From: Irineochytrium annulatum | Taxonomy: Eukaryota > Chytridiomycota > Chytridiomycetes > Chytridiales > Chytridiaceae | NCBI GenBank assembly: GCA_027600665.1 | Contig: JADGJL010000595.1 | Coordinates: 1-17,479 of the forward strand | Reading direction: 5' to 3' | DNA: 17,479 nt | Shown here: positions 9,212-17,479 of the stretch, one piece after another | Layout of the letters: each line of letters begins with the position of its first letter | Numbering within the stretch: position 1 is the first letter of the stretch | Program-made: the position numbers and the translations under genes | Notes under the pieces: model-generated | Seen by the model: only the letters and a program-made list of their open reading frames with translations | What the model was told of the DNA's origin: nothing | The model's database searches: none

Positions 9212-10492
9212 ATGCTCGTCGACAACTCCCCCGTCCTGGCCGGGACCGCCACCGCCGCCGCGGCCGTATCTCTGTCGTCCGGCCCCCGGGCTCGCTCGTC
9301 CGCCAAGGGGCTGGCGCCTACGCAGACCCGACCGGTCAAGCCCGCGGCTGCAGCGCCCGCCGTTAAGGCCGCGTTGCCCGCGGTGAAGACACGGCCCTTC
9401 AAGCTCTTCCTGAACACGGACGCCACTGAGCTCGTCCTGCCGTCGCTCATCCTCCTCACGTCCTTCTGGCTCGCGTCGACCGAGTCCGGGCACGCCGTGT
9501 GGGACAAGTACGTCGTCGCCGGCCGGTCCGCAGATTTCGTAAGGACGCTTCCGTTCCCTCTTACCTTAAACGATGCCTAACTGGGAAACAACAGCTCTTC
9601 GGCTGGGGCACCATCATCTACTCCACGGCCCTCTACTGGTCCCACTCCCTCCTCATGGCCCTCCTCGACCTCCTCCGCTCCCCCACCACCCTCTACTCCC
9701 TCAAGATCCAACACACGAAGCATCAAACCCCGTCCACCTACCTCAAGGCCGTCCGCGTCGTCTTCCTCAATCAACTCCTCCTGAATCTTCCCTTATCCCT
9801 CCTGGCCGCTACTACGTGGACGTCGCGGGGTTCACGCGTTGACGCGGGGGGCATGCCGACGCTGTGGGAGATAGTGAGGGATTTGACGGTGTTTGGTGCG
9901 GTGGAGGAGGTGTTGTTTTATTACTGCCATCGGGCGCTGCATCATCCGAGTGTGTATCGGTACATACATAAGCAGCATCATGAGTTTACGAGCCCGTGTG
10001 GGATCACGGCTACGTATGCGCATCCGTTTGAGGTAAGTTTGGGGATTTCGTCACGGATGGAAGTGAGATTGAAGGTGCTGACCTGTTGTGGTGAAAACAG
10101 CACGTCGTGTCGAATCTGCTGCCGATCGTTGCGGGACCCATGCTGATGCGTACCCACCTCCTTACCTTCTGGACCTGGGCGACGATTGTAAGCCTTTTTT
10201 TTTTTATTTTTTGTTTTTATATTTCTACCAACCCTCCCTCCGCACATTGTTTCTAACCGCGTCATCAACAATACAGGCCATCACGACCACCATAGCAACA
10301 CATTCCGGCTTCGTCCTCTTCGGCATGCCATCCCCGCTCAAGCACGACTTTCATCACTACCGCTTCAACTCCAACTTTGGCGTCGTCGGCATCCTCGATT
10401 GGCTGCACGGGACCGACGGCGGGTCGGCCGAGTATGCCGAGAAGTACGAGGAGAGGATGAGGAAGATGAGGGAGGAGAGGAAGAAGCGTTAA
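9212..10492 (+). CDS. FAXDC2-like fatty acid hydroxylase / sterol desaturase-family enzyme
   Basis: Membrane-bound di-iron oxygenase of the fatty acid hydroxylase superfamily. Exons 9212-9538, 9595-10032, 10101-10187 and 10277-10492 give 355 residues. The three histidine clusters that bind the two irons are present: HRALHH (from residue 221), HKQHH (from 234) and HDFHHYRF (from 307), with an extra His at 293. The ending GVVGILDWLHGTD closely follows the FAXDC2 subgroup rather than ERG3 or ERG25. Hydrophobic segments occur near residues 75-95, 110-135, 165-185 and 255-295. The N-terminal 70 residues are Ala/Pro/Ser-rich and poorly conserved. It should sit in the ER membrane with the histidines facing the cytosol and hydroxylate or desaturate a lipid or sterol; the substrate cannot be read from sequence. 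A paralogue begins at the right edge of the window (17258). Confidence 0.93.
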
Positions 10493-11575
10493 AAAGAGAG
10501 GAAAGCTTCTCTGTACCGCAAATTTTTATTATCAAGCTAGTTGTTGTTAGTGTTGTCTCCACATTCGCCCATTCGTCGTATTCCTCGTTGCTTCTTAACC
10601 TTATTCTGTCCATCGCACACGCGTACTCGTTTGAGTCCTGCTGCCCAATACAAAACTAAACAATGCTTTTCTCTCATTGACTGATGGTCCCTGGTCGCAG
10701 CGGGTCTAAGAAGGCGCTTTTTCAAACATCTAACCCCACCAATGCCTACGTCGGGATTTATCCGATTGAGATGCGAAAATACTTCTTTAATGTTTCTGTG
10801 CAAATACTTGTACGGCACGATAATAATATGTTCGAAAGCTCCGATAAAATGCCCGATACGGCAAACACAGCAAGTGAAAGAAGAACAATATGGAAAAACA
10901 AGAGGTCAAGGAACACAAACGTAGGCCGTAAAGTCCCCGAAAGAAATAAATATAAGCGGCGCCGGGGTTTACGGTTCGTTCAAATGATGACAGACGGGGA
11001 CCTACGGGGAACAAACGCACAACAAAAGTCGACAGCCAGGAACAGACGTGCAATAGACAAAGCCGCGCAAACAAGGGCATTGGGGGTACGGATCGATCAA
11101 AGGGCATTGGAGACTAAAGCCCACAGCATCAGAATACATGCCCTTGGGAAATAAAGGGAAAAGAAAACAGTCCGATAAAAGATCAATAGGATGAGCAACC
11201 GCAGATAGCGATCGTGAAAATAGTGTGCGGCGTCTACGAAAACAAGTTATCGGAAATGTTCATAGAGGTAAGCTGAAACGACCAACGAAACCGTATGGAT
11301 GAGGCAAGGAAGTGAGCAAAGAGAGGCCAGGGCAGGTAAAACAAACAAAAGCGGGTAGTCTCAAGTCAAAGAAAACAACAAAGAATGATGATAGAACTTG
11401 AGCCGTGGGCGACCAATCCCACATACGGCGAAAAGTATCACAAAAATCATAAACCACCAAACAATCCACAGATGGAAGTATGGAAGCAGCGATAAAACGA
11501 CTGGCACCCACTGCATGTACCACCCGTCTTTACCCCATTAGCAACTTCTTTGAAGTCCGCCTCAAATCTTCCCAA
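10493..11575. other. 1.1-kb convergent intergenic region (two 3' UTRs)
   Basis: Lies between the stop codons of the hydroxylase (plus) and the Crinkler/LEA protein (minus). The first 200 bases are T-rich on the plus strand, and most of the rest is A/G-rich on the plus strand, so T/C-rich on the minus strand. This fits two pyrimidine-rich 3' UTRs meeting near 10700-10900. Open frames on both strands (156 codons at 10684-11154 plus; 106 codons at 10787-11107 minus) overlap each other and have no recognisable domain. Confidence 0.5.
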
Positions 11576-13967
11576 CTAAAATCCCGCCGTCACGTTAAGC
11601 GTCGGACACGGCACGGCGGCGTTGCCATGCAGAGTCGGGTGGAAGCCCATCCACGAGTAAAGCGGGACGGTTATGTTCATCTCGTAGCTCATCACGAGGC
11701 TCGTCGTGCCCGGGCTGACGAGCTCGCAAAGGAGCGCGACGATGTTGTCGAACGAGGTGATTTTCTGCATCGCGACGGACGTCTTGGGCGCCTTGGACTG
11801 GGTGTAGGTGACGTACGAGGGGACGGTGACGTTGGTCGAGGCCCGAGGCTGGAGGACGACGCCGTGTGCGAAGCCGGTGAAGTTGCCGTTAGGGACGGAC
11901 CTGCCGACCGGGTCGAGGAGCTGGAACTAAAACGCCAAAGAAAGGGATCAAGACGTCAGTCGACAATGTCGCACACAACGGTGAGGAAAAATAATCAGCA
12001 CTCACGCTCATATCGATCGACTTTGTCGTAACCGGAATCCACACCTGGCTCGTGAACAAGAACCTCATGTCCGCATTCACCTGCAAGATGAATCCCCCAT
12101 CGCTCGAACTGCCCACATTGACCTGCGCGTTCGCCGCATTCTCCGTCCACCCCTGGAAAGTCGCCCCGGGCTGCCTCGGCCACAAGAAGAACATCGCCAG
12201 CCCCAGCCCCGCAAGCAACACCGCCACGCAACCCCACACGGTCCAGCACACCCTCCTGCGCCTAGCGCGCCGCCCCTTGATGTCCGCCACGACCTCGGCC
12301 CTGCTCCGGGCCTTCACGACCTCCTCCTCGTCACCCATGCCGTCGTCGTCCGCGAACATGACGGACATCCCCTTCTCCTTCCTCTTCAGCGTCTCGCTCC
12401 CACCGGCGCCGTTCATATCCCCCGAGACGTGCCGCCTCCCATGCGCCGTAAGGAACTCGGCCACCTCCGCCGCCGTCGCCCCGCTCTTGCCGGAGTCGCT
12501 CGCGCCCATGTTAGAGTTGGGCGTCACGGACCTCGAACGGCCGGTGGTCGAGAGCGCCGTCTCGGCCAAGAGGTCGCGCTCGGCCTGAGCGGCGAGGGAG
12601 TTAAGGCTCGGCTGGCCGAAGCCGAAGAACGAGGTGCGCTTAGAGGAGGGGCGGGTGGACGAGCGGGTGGATCCAGCGTCGTCCTTGCTCGGGGGTTTGG
12701 GTGCGGAGGAGTTGGGCGGGCCGGGTGTAAGAGAACGGGAGCGTAAGGAGCCGCGGGACCGGTACTTGCGGTCGTCTTCATCGGACGAATGGCGGCGGCG
12801 GGTGGTTTCGTCGTCGTGGTCCTCGTCGGACGGGCCGGAGGGGTTGTGGGACGCGGCGGGCTTATTGCCGGCGATGGTGGGGCTGTCGGAGCGGGGGCGG
12901 CCGATGGAGAGGAAGAAGGTGCGGTGGCTCATGGACTCGAGGCTCTTCGAGCGGCGGCGATGCGAAGAGGACGTTGAGCCGTTGGGGCTCGCGGCCCTTT
13001 TGCCAGACTTGATGTTGGCGAGCGGGCTGTCATCGGATGACACGGACGAGCGACGCGGCGGCTGTTCCTCCTCAACCTCCTCGATGTACGCCAAGTTACG
13101 CAGCTTCGAGAGCGAGGCGGACGAGTGACGCTGGGACGGCGCGAGGGGTCGCGGCGTTATCCCTGCGGTCGGTGACGCGGTGACCTTGGGCACGGTGTGC
13201 AACGTGGGCTCGGGCGCCAACCGTGGCAAGGATTTCGTCGTGCGGAGGGAGGGCCCGTCAGACAGCACCTTGGCAGTTGCGGAGGGCGGATGCGCAAGCA
13301 TGCCAGACTGGGTGATGACGGCGTTGGCCACTACGGATGGCGGGATAGGGCTGGAGTGGTGCTTGACGTTGGAGGATGACGGGGACGAGGAGCGGAAGGA
13401 CTGCCGTGCAGCGTTGTAGGCGTTCCGGCGGACCGTAACAATCACGTCGATAGGGACCGCTGGGGACGGGCGTCCCAGCGAAGCGTCGATGTCGGCGTAA
13501 GTCTCACCGACGTTGAAGAACGAGCTCATCAGAGCCGCAGCGTTGTAGGTCATTAGCGTCGCGGGGAGAACGGCTTTGATCTCGGACGGCGTGAAGGCGT
13601 GGGCGGAGGTCGCCAGGCCCATCAGCCGCTGGTTGTCCGTCCGCACCGGTCCGTGATCTGGCCTGAACAGATCCAAGTCGAGGTGCTGAAGCCCCCTGGT
13701 CTTCAGCGAGGCCTCCAGCCGGGCGGCAACGAGCTCCCGGAAGGTCGAGACGGTGACATCCGGGAAGACCGAGATGGTGAAGGCCGGGGACAGCGACGGT
13801 TTCCCGACCACCACGCAGTTCAGCTCCAGCATGCGCTTGGCTGTCGGGCCGGGAGAGCGAGAGGCCGTCCGCAGGACGGGGTCAGGCCTCGAGAGAGTGC
13901 CGCTGTTGTTCGGGGACGGCGTCGGGGAAGTTCCCCTCAGCTGGAAGCCGGGCGGGACCTGCTGCAT
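11576..13967 (-). CDS. membrane protein with Crinkler-type N-terminal domain and C-terminal LEA14-like domain
   Basis: Exons 13967-12006 and 11926-11576 (79-nt intron, GTGAGT donor) join in frame to 770 residues. Residues 46-180 resemble the ubiquitin-like N-terminal domain of Crinkler (CRN) proteins: LELNCVVVG opening strand, a TVSTFRELVAARLE helix, HLDLDLFRPD, and the closing RPSPAVPIDVIVTV. Residues about 181-570 are Ser/Pro/Arg-rich and disordered, with many SxSR and SSDD phosphorylation-type sites. A basic stop-transfer (GRRARRRR) precedes one membrane span at about 573-596 (WGCVAVLLAGLGLAMFFLW). The rest, with QVWIPVTTKSIDMS spliced to FQLLDPVGRSVPNGNF, looks like a LEA14/WHy-type beta-sandwich as in fungal vacuolar or plasma-membrane proteins, and carries four sequons (NFT, NVT, NIT, NVT). 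Predicted topology: CRN domain in the cytosol, LEA-like domain outside or in the vacuole. The open frame runs upstream to about 14129 without an ATG; ATG 13967 is preferred, and ATG 13832 would start exactly at the CRN-like domain. Confidence 0.8.
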
Positions 13968-14835
13968 CGCTGGTCGGTGAACGTGGGATGCCGACGGGGC
14001 CGGGGGTCGGGGGTCGGCTGGGAAGAGTTGAGGTGTTCTCAACAGCCTCGTGGCGTGGGATGTGCGGGGTGGAGACGGATTTGTAACACCCGTTGCAAAG
14101 GGTGGTCCGCTCCGTCGATGCAGACTCAAACAAACGGAAATGGCAAGGTCGGCCCGTTACGAGAATTCGGTGCTTCCCAACGGCAGCGGGACAGCGTGGG
14201 GGGGGCCGACTCCCAAAAATAAGAAAAAGTGAAAAACCGCGGGACTTCTTTCCTGACATTTGAAACGGCGTGGAAGGGATCGGTGCGGCCGATCCTTTAT
14301 CCTTCCTTCCTTTTTTTTCAACTTAAAAACTTTCTTGGCTACGCGCCGTTGTTACACGCACGCATTCAATACGTGTTTATCCTGCTACAATCAGAGAAGC
14401 CGCTTTCGTGCTCACGTGGAGGGTGCCGATGATGCAGATGTAGGGAAGGGAACTTTTCATGAGGCCCACTCTGTCTTTATTTACCATCCATCAAGAACTA
14501 TCCCGCTAAACAACAATGTCCGTATTCGGCAACAAAGCCAGGATAAAAGTCCGAGCATAATTGTAAAAATCGAGAAGAAAAACGTGCAGAAGGGTCGACC
14601 GAGAGATGAGGAAGTCCAGCATGTGTGTCTAAAACTAAGTCCACCACAGCAAAGAGAGGGGAGGGAAAGCGAATGTAAAGAAGTACGTATGCGGGTTTCA
14701 ATCCAGAGTGTAAAAAAAGTCCAGGCAAAAAATACAGAGCCACAACGATAAAGAACTGAAGGAACATGATGAGCAGCATCCAGGTTAAATATCGAATCCT
14801 TCAAGAGAAGAACAGTCGGCCTAGGGCAAAAGCCC
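13968..14835. other. 5' region of the Crinkler/LEA gene and 3' UTR of the carrier gene
   Basis: Both flanking genes are on the minus strand, so this holds the promoter and 5' UTR of the Crinkler/LEA gene (13968 to about 14430) and the 3' UTR of the carrier gene (about 14440-14835, pyrimidine-rich on the minus strand). The promoter part contains an inverted repeat with CGG-N5-CCG geometry at 14277-14295. No RNA gene was seen. Confidence 0.5.
14277..14295. promoter_or_regulatory. CGG-N5-CCG inverted repeat, candidate Zn2Cys6 factor site
   Basis: GGATCGG (14277-14283), spacer TGCGG, CCGATCC (14289-14295): a perfect 7-bp inverted repeat ending in facing CGG/CCG triplets, the known geometry of Gal4-class fungal regulator sites. 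It lies 310 bases upstream of the preferred start of the Crinkler/LEA gene. Function is an inference from geometry and position. Confidence 0.35.
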
Positions 14836-16387
14836 TTACTTCTTCTCGTTCTTGAACCACGCCTCCTCGAACATCTTTCTTCAAGTTAGCAATACATCCA
14901 GAGAGATCAGAAGGGATAGAAGCCGTACCTTCCAAAGAATCGAGAACATGATGCCCTGGAGACCGTTCGTAAGGATACGGGTCTTCAGCCCACGGCCAAA
15001 CAGGCCCGCGACACCGTCCTTGTTCACAATCTCCTTGACGGCTTGGCCTGTAATCCTCAATATCAGATAAAATTGCAAGGACGCTTCAGAAAAAAAAAAA
15101 CCCCCCATACCGTAAGAAACCCTCGTCTCGGCAGTCTGCCTGTAGGTCTTGATGACCCTCAACGAGTTGGAGATCGTGTCGGACACAAACGACGCCGAGA
15201 ACCCAATGACGGCGCTCCGGGCCAGTTTGAGATGCAGCTTGTCCTGCTTGGGGATGTACTCGGACATGATGTTGTACGTCGCGAACCAGGGGTAGTCTAA
15301 GGTCGCCAACCAATTGGTCAGCTTTAGAAAGACTGGACGGGAAGGGGGCAGGAGGAAGCGGGAAAAGTACTTACGTCCAACGAATGTGGCGGCCGCTGAG
15401 GCGCCGGCGCCGTACCAAAGCGTGCCGACGCCGTGCGCCTTGATGCGCTGCTTCAGAAGCGCCATGCCGTCCTTGCCCTGGGTCTGGAGCGTGGTCTTGA
15501 GGGTGTCGACGGGGGTGAGGACCATACGGAAGGAGGCGGCGAAGGCTGATGCCTGTTTGTAGACGGAAAACGTAAGGAACGGCCGCTGTTTCCTCCCAGA
15601 GGACATGCTCCTCCACTCAAACCCCACAAATATCCGTCCGCAAGCGGTCTGCCCTCAATCCTCATCCCTCGTCTCCCCCCTCTAGTGACACGTACAAAGA
15701 TGGTCTTAACGGTCATCGGCAGCTCCTTAGTCAGATCGCTCGACTCCAAGAGCGCCAGCGCACCCGCGTTCGAGGCCGTGTCGCCGAACCGGGACATGGG
15801 GCCCTGGATCAACGCCGGGGCAAGTCCCCGGTAGAAGCGGAGCATGCCGCCGTCCTTGTAGAGGATCGACATGGCGCCCGTCATGGTCGAGCCGTTCCGG
15901 TATTGGTAGTTCATGACCGTTCGCATGGGCTATGTGATTCAGCAAGCATTAGACGATAGGGTTTTGCAGAAAGAGCCCCAAGGGCCGCGCGAGGTGTTAT
16001 TGTACCATGAGCGTGAGCACTTGGACAACCATGGCCGCCGCACCCGTGACACCGCCGCCGAGTGCCCGAGTCAGGGCCTTGTTAAGGTCGAACCTGCGCG
16101 ATTCACGACGTTAGCATCCATCATTCACGCGGTGAAAGGGAGTGCAGGATAAACAGGACGATGCTTTTCGACACGTGTGCATCCGATGGAGGCGTCCGCA
16201 GCAGGGTCCCCGTCTCCCATGTGAAAAGTCGGCGTCAACGTCGCCGGGCTACGTGCGCCAGGTTCCCCACCATCACTTCCCCAACCGCGCCCCGCCAAGT
16301 CCCCCTCGGGCGGTTACTCAACTGGTTCTTCTTCGCGATGGCAACGCTCGGCGCCGGGATGGTGGTGGTCGTGGTGGTAGTGGACAT
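14836..16387 (-). CDS. atypical mitochondrial carrier family protein
   Basis: Inner-membrane-type solute carrier; seven exons (16387-16323, 16093-16006, 15929-15696, 15552-15375, 15296-15111, 15047-14929, 14874-14836) give 302 residues, the usual family length with three repeats of two helices. Repeat 2 keeps the signature PVDTLK (residues 143-148). Repeat 1 has PMRTVM (52-57) and repeat 3 has SLRVIK (233-238), so the acidic residue is Arg in both, and repeat 1 also lacks the basic one. Blocks such as MNYQYRNG, GPMSRFGDTASNAG, FVGHYPWFATYN and SNSLRVIKTYRQ match, from memory, a conserved carrier subgroup in protists, algae and fungi; its substrate is unknown to me. The codon for His189 is created by splicing exon 4 to exon 5, restoring FVGHYPWF. 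Introns 4 and 5 (78 and 63 nt) are in frame without stops. The first exon (Thr-rich, 229-nt intron, GTTGAG donor) and the last short exon are the least certain parts. Confidence 0.88.
15048..15374 (-). other. two stopless 3n introns in the carrier gene
   Basis: Intron 4 (15374-15297, 78 nt, GTAAGT...TTAG) and intron 5 (15110-15048, 63 nt, GTATGG...ACAG) are each a multiple of three and open in the coding frame, with exon 5 (15296-15111) between them. Exons 4-6 therefore read as one continuous frame even if both introns are kept. Family conservation across both junctions favours splicing. Confidence 0.75.
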
Positions 16388-17257
16388 GTCGAACGGTCGG
16401 AGCGGGGGGACGAGGAGCGAGGCTGGTGATGGTCGAGGAGGGGGGGGTCGAGGCCGAGGGTCGGTTCGGTTGCCGAGAGAGAGGGGTTGAGTAATGCCGG
16501 CTCAACTCGAGTGATGTTGATGGTATTCCTGGACAACAGCTCCGTAAGCTTCAAGGAGCCAAACCGCGTCAAATGTGGACGTCATTGGCCGTGCTCCCCG
16601 GTTTCTTCCGATTAGTGAACCGCAAATCACGCGCAGAACATATGCATGCTGCGCGTACAGATGGGAGATGCTAGCAATCTGCTGAGATCATCTGGAGCGA
16701 TCTCAAAAGCTTTTACATGTATTTTATCTTTAACAACACCTTCGTCAACTGCAATTGATTGCAGAAGAAAATAAACAAAAAAACTGAGTCCTCGAACAGG
16801 AAAGTGTTTAACACAATAGCGGCACATCCGGGTTCAAAAGACTGGGGAGTGGATGCCGGCCGTGTCATGTACAGTTGAACTGGTTCTTCCGCTGGCAGGA
16901 CAACGCGTACTCGCTTGAGACGAAAAGCCACGGAATAAATAGAGCCACTGAAGAGGGGAGTTTTGCGCTCGTGAAATCCTCGACGTCCAGCGAAGAAAGA
17001 AAAACTATAGGAAGCGATATTACGCTGGGAGGTCGGCCGCTGGCCACAATGGTTGATGTCGTCTGCAAGTGCAAACCGGCAAGAAGAAGCACAACCACGA
17101 CGTTGAAACATTCAACAAGAACAGAATTGTAAAAAAATTAATGACGTCTTATTTGCTGTATGTCCCATTTCTGGTTGCCCCGCCGAAACCTATACTGCCA
17201 AATAAAAAAGAAAAAGGATTCTCAACAAACACCTGTGTGTGTCCTATCAAGAACATT
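16388..17257. other. 5' region of the carrier gene and 3' UTR of the right-edge hydroxylase
   Basis: About 0.9 kb between two minus-strand genes, so it holds the carrier promoter (16388 to about 16700) and the long pyrimidine-rich 3' UTR of the right-edge hydroxylase. A 7-bp inverted repeat (TGAGATC / GATCTCA, 9-nt loop) lies at 16683-16705. Open frames at 16713-17111 and 16627-16827 on the minus strand have no family resemblance. Confidence 0.5.
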
Positions 17258-17464
17258 TCAATGCATCTTCCCCTCCTTCTCCATCCTCGCATTGAACTTC
17301 TCATGATACTCCACGCTCCCCGTGTCCGTCCCATGGAACTTGTCGAGGATGCCCAGGACGCCAAAGTTTGAGTTGAACCGGTAGTGGTGGAAGTCGTGCT
17401 TGAGGGGCGAGGGGAGGAAGGGGAGGGAATAGCCCGAGTGCGTCGTGATGGTCGTGCATATGGC
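17258..17464 (-). CDS. last exon of a second FAXDC2-like hydroxylase (partial)
   Basis: The final 68 residues and stop codon of a second fatty acid hydroxylase-superfamily enzyme; the rest lies beyond the right edge. It begins at an ACCCAG acceptor (17465 is the last intron base) with GCC, the same place in the protein at which the last exon of the gene at 9212-10492 begins. It contains the third histidine cluster HDFHHYRFNSNFG and the FAXDC2-type ending GVLGILDKFHGTD. By hand count, 43 of the first 57 residues equal the other copy; the C-terminal tails differ in sequence and length. Its SLPFLPSP segment is closer to the general FAXDC2 pattern than the FGMPSP of the other copy. Bases 17465-17479 are the end of the preceding intron. 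Codons are as GC-rich as in the neighbours, with no sign of decay. Confidence 0.92.
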   Translation of the reverse strand, partial: AICTTITTHSGYSLPFLPSPLKHDFHHYRFNSNFGVLGILDKFHGTDTGSVEYHEKFNARMEKEGKMH

Positions 17465-17479
17465 CTGGGTGTAATAGAG

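Noticed and set aside
8992..9507. 171-codon frame antisense to exon 1 of the hydroxylase
   Set aside because: Ala/Gly/Arg-rich reading of the opposite strand of a GC-rich exon; the plus strand has the spliced, conserved gene.
10684..11154. 156-codon open frame starting with ATG in the convergent intergenic region
   Set aside because: Basic and low-complexity with no recognisable domain; it overlaps an equally plain frame on the other strand, and purine-rich composition of a 3' UTR complement explains the lack of stops.
12634..13128. 164-codon frame antisense to the Crinkler/LEA gene
   Set aside because: It mirrors the Ser/Arg/Asp-rich disordered linker and has no domain of its own.
10618..16923. 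A near-identical 17-18-nt string (ACGCGTACTCG(T/C)TTGAG) at about 10618-10635 and 16904-16921, both close to hydroxylase genes
   Set aside because: One such near-match is expected by chance in a window of this length, and the two copies have opposite orientation relative to their hydroxylase genes.

Overview
The window reads as nuclear DNA of a fungus, probably an early-diverging (chytrid-like) one. The genes carry many short introns (39-229 nt, most 54-90 nt) with GT...AG ends and several GCTAAC-type branch sites. The coding sequence is GC-rich, and the protein set fits a fungus: a NIPA Mg transporter, a FAXDC2-type hydroxylase, a mitochondrial carrier and a Crinkler-like domain. The lineage is an inference; no marker gene is present. 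No rRNA, tRNA, CRISPR array, transposon or viral gene was seen. All gene models were spliced by hand using frame continuity, splice consensus and family conservation.

Layout, left to right. (1) 1-1432, minus: the 5' part of a NIPA-family Mg2+ transporter whose 3' end lies off the left edge. (2) 1433-2329: divergent intergenic region. (3) 2330-5157, plus: an unrecognised six-exon, 850-residue, probably nuclear protein with a coiled-coil core, a long Pro/Gln-rich disordered region, two acidic SUMO-interacting-type motifs and a Gly/Arg tail. (4) 5333-6780, plus: a two-pass glycosylated membrane protein with faint resemblance to the lumenal domain of APD-type proteins. (5) 7977-8626, plus: a small secreted HNH-type nuclease. 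(6) 9212-10492, plus: a FAXDC2-like fatty acid hydroxylase/sterol desaturase-family enzyme. (7) 11576-13967, minus: a membrane protein joining a Crinkler-type N-terminal domain, a long disordered linker, one membrane span and a LEA14-like lumenal/extracellular domain. (8) 14836-16387, minus: an atypical mitochondrial carrier of seven exons. (9) 17258-17479, minus: the last exon of a second FAXDC2-like hydroxylase, close to the one at 9212-10492 and with its last intron at the same place.

The genes do not form an obvious pathway. The clearest relationship is the pair of hydroxylase paralogues bracketing genes 7 and 8. The most unusual product is the Crinkler-domain/LEA-domain membrane protein. 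The carrier is odd because two of its three signature motifs have lost their charged residues. Non-coding stretches of 0.6-1.2 kb separate several genes; those downstream of minus-strand genes are purine-rich on the plus strand, as expected for pyrimidine-rich 3' UTRs.
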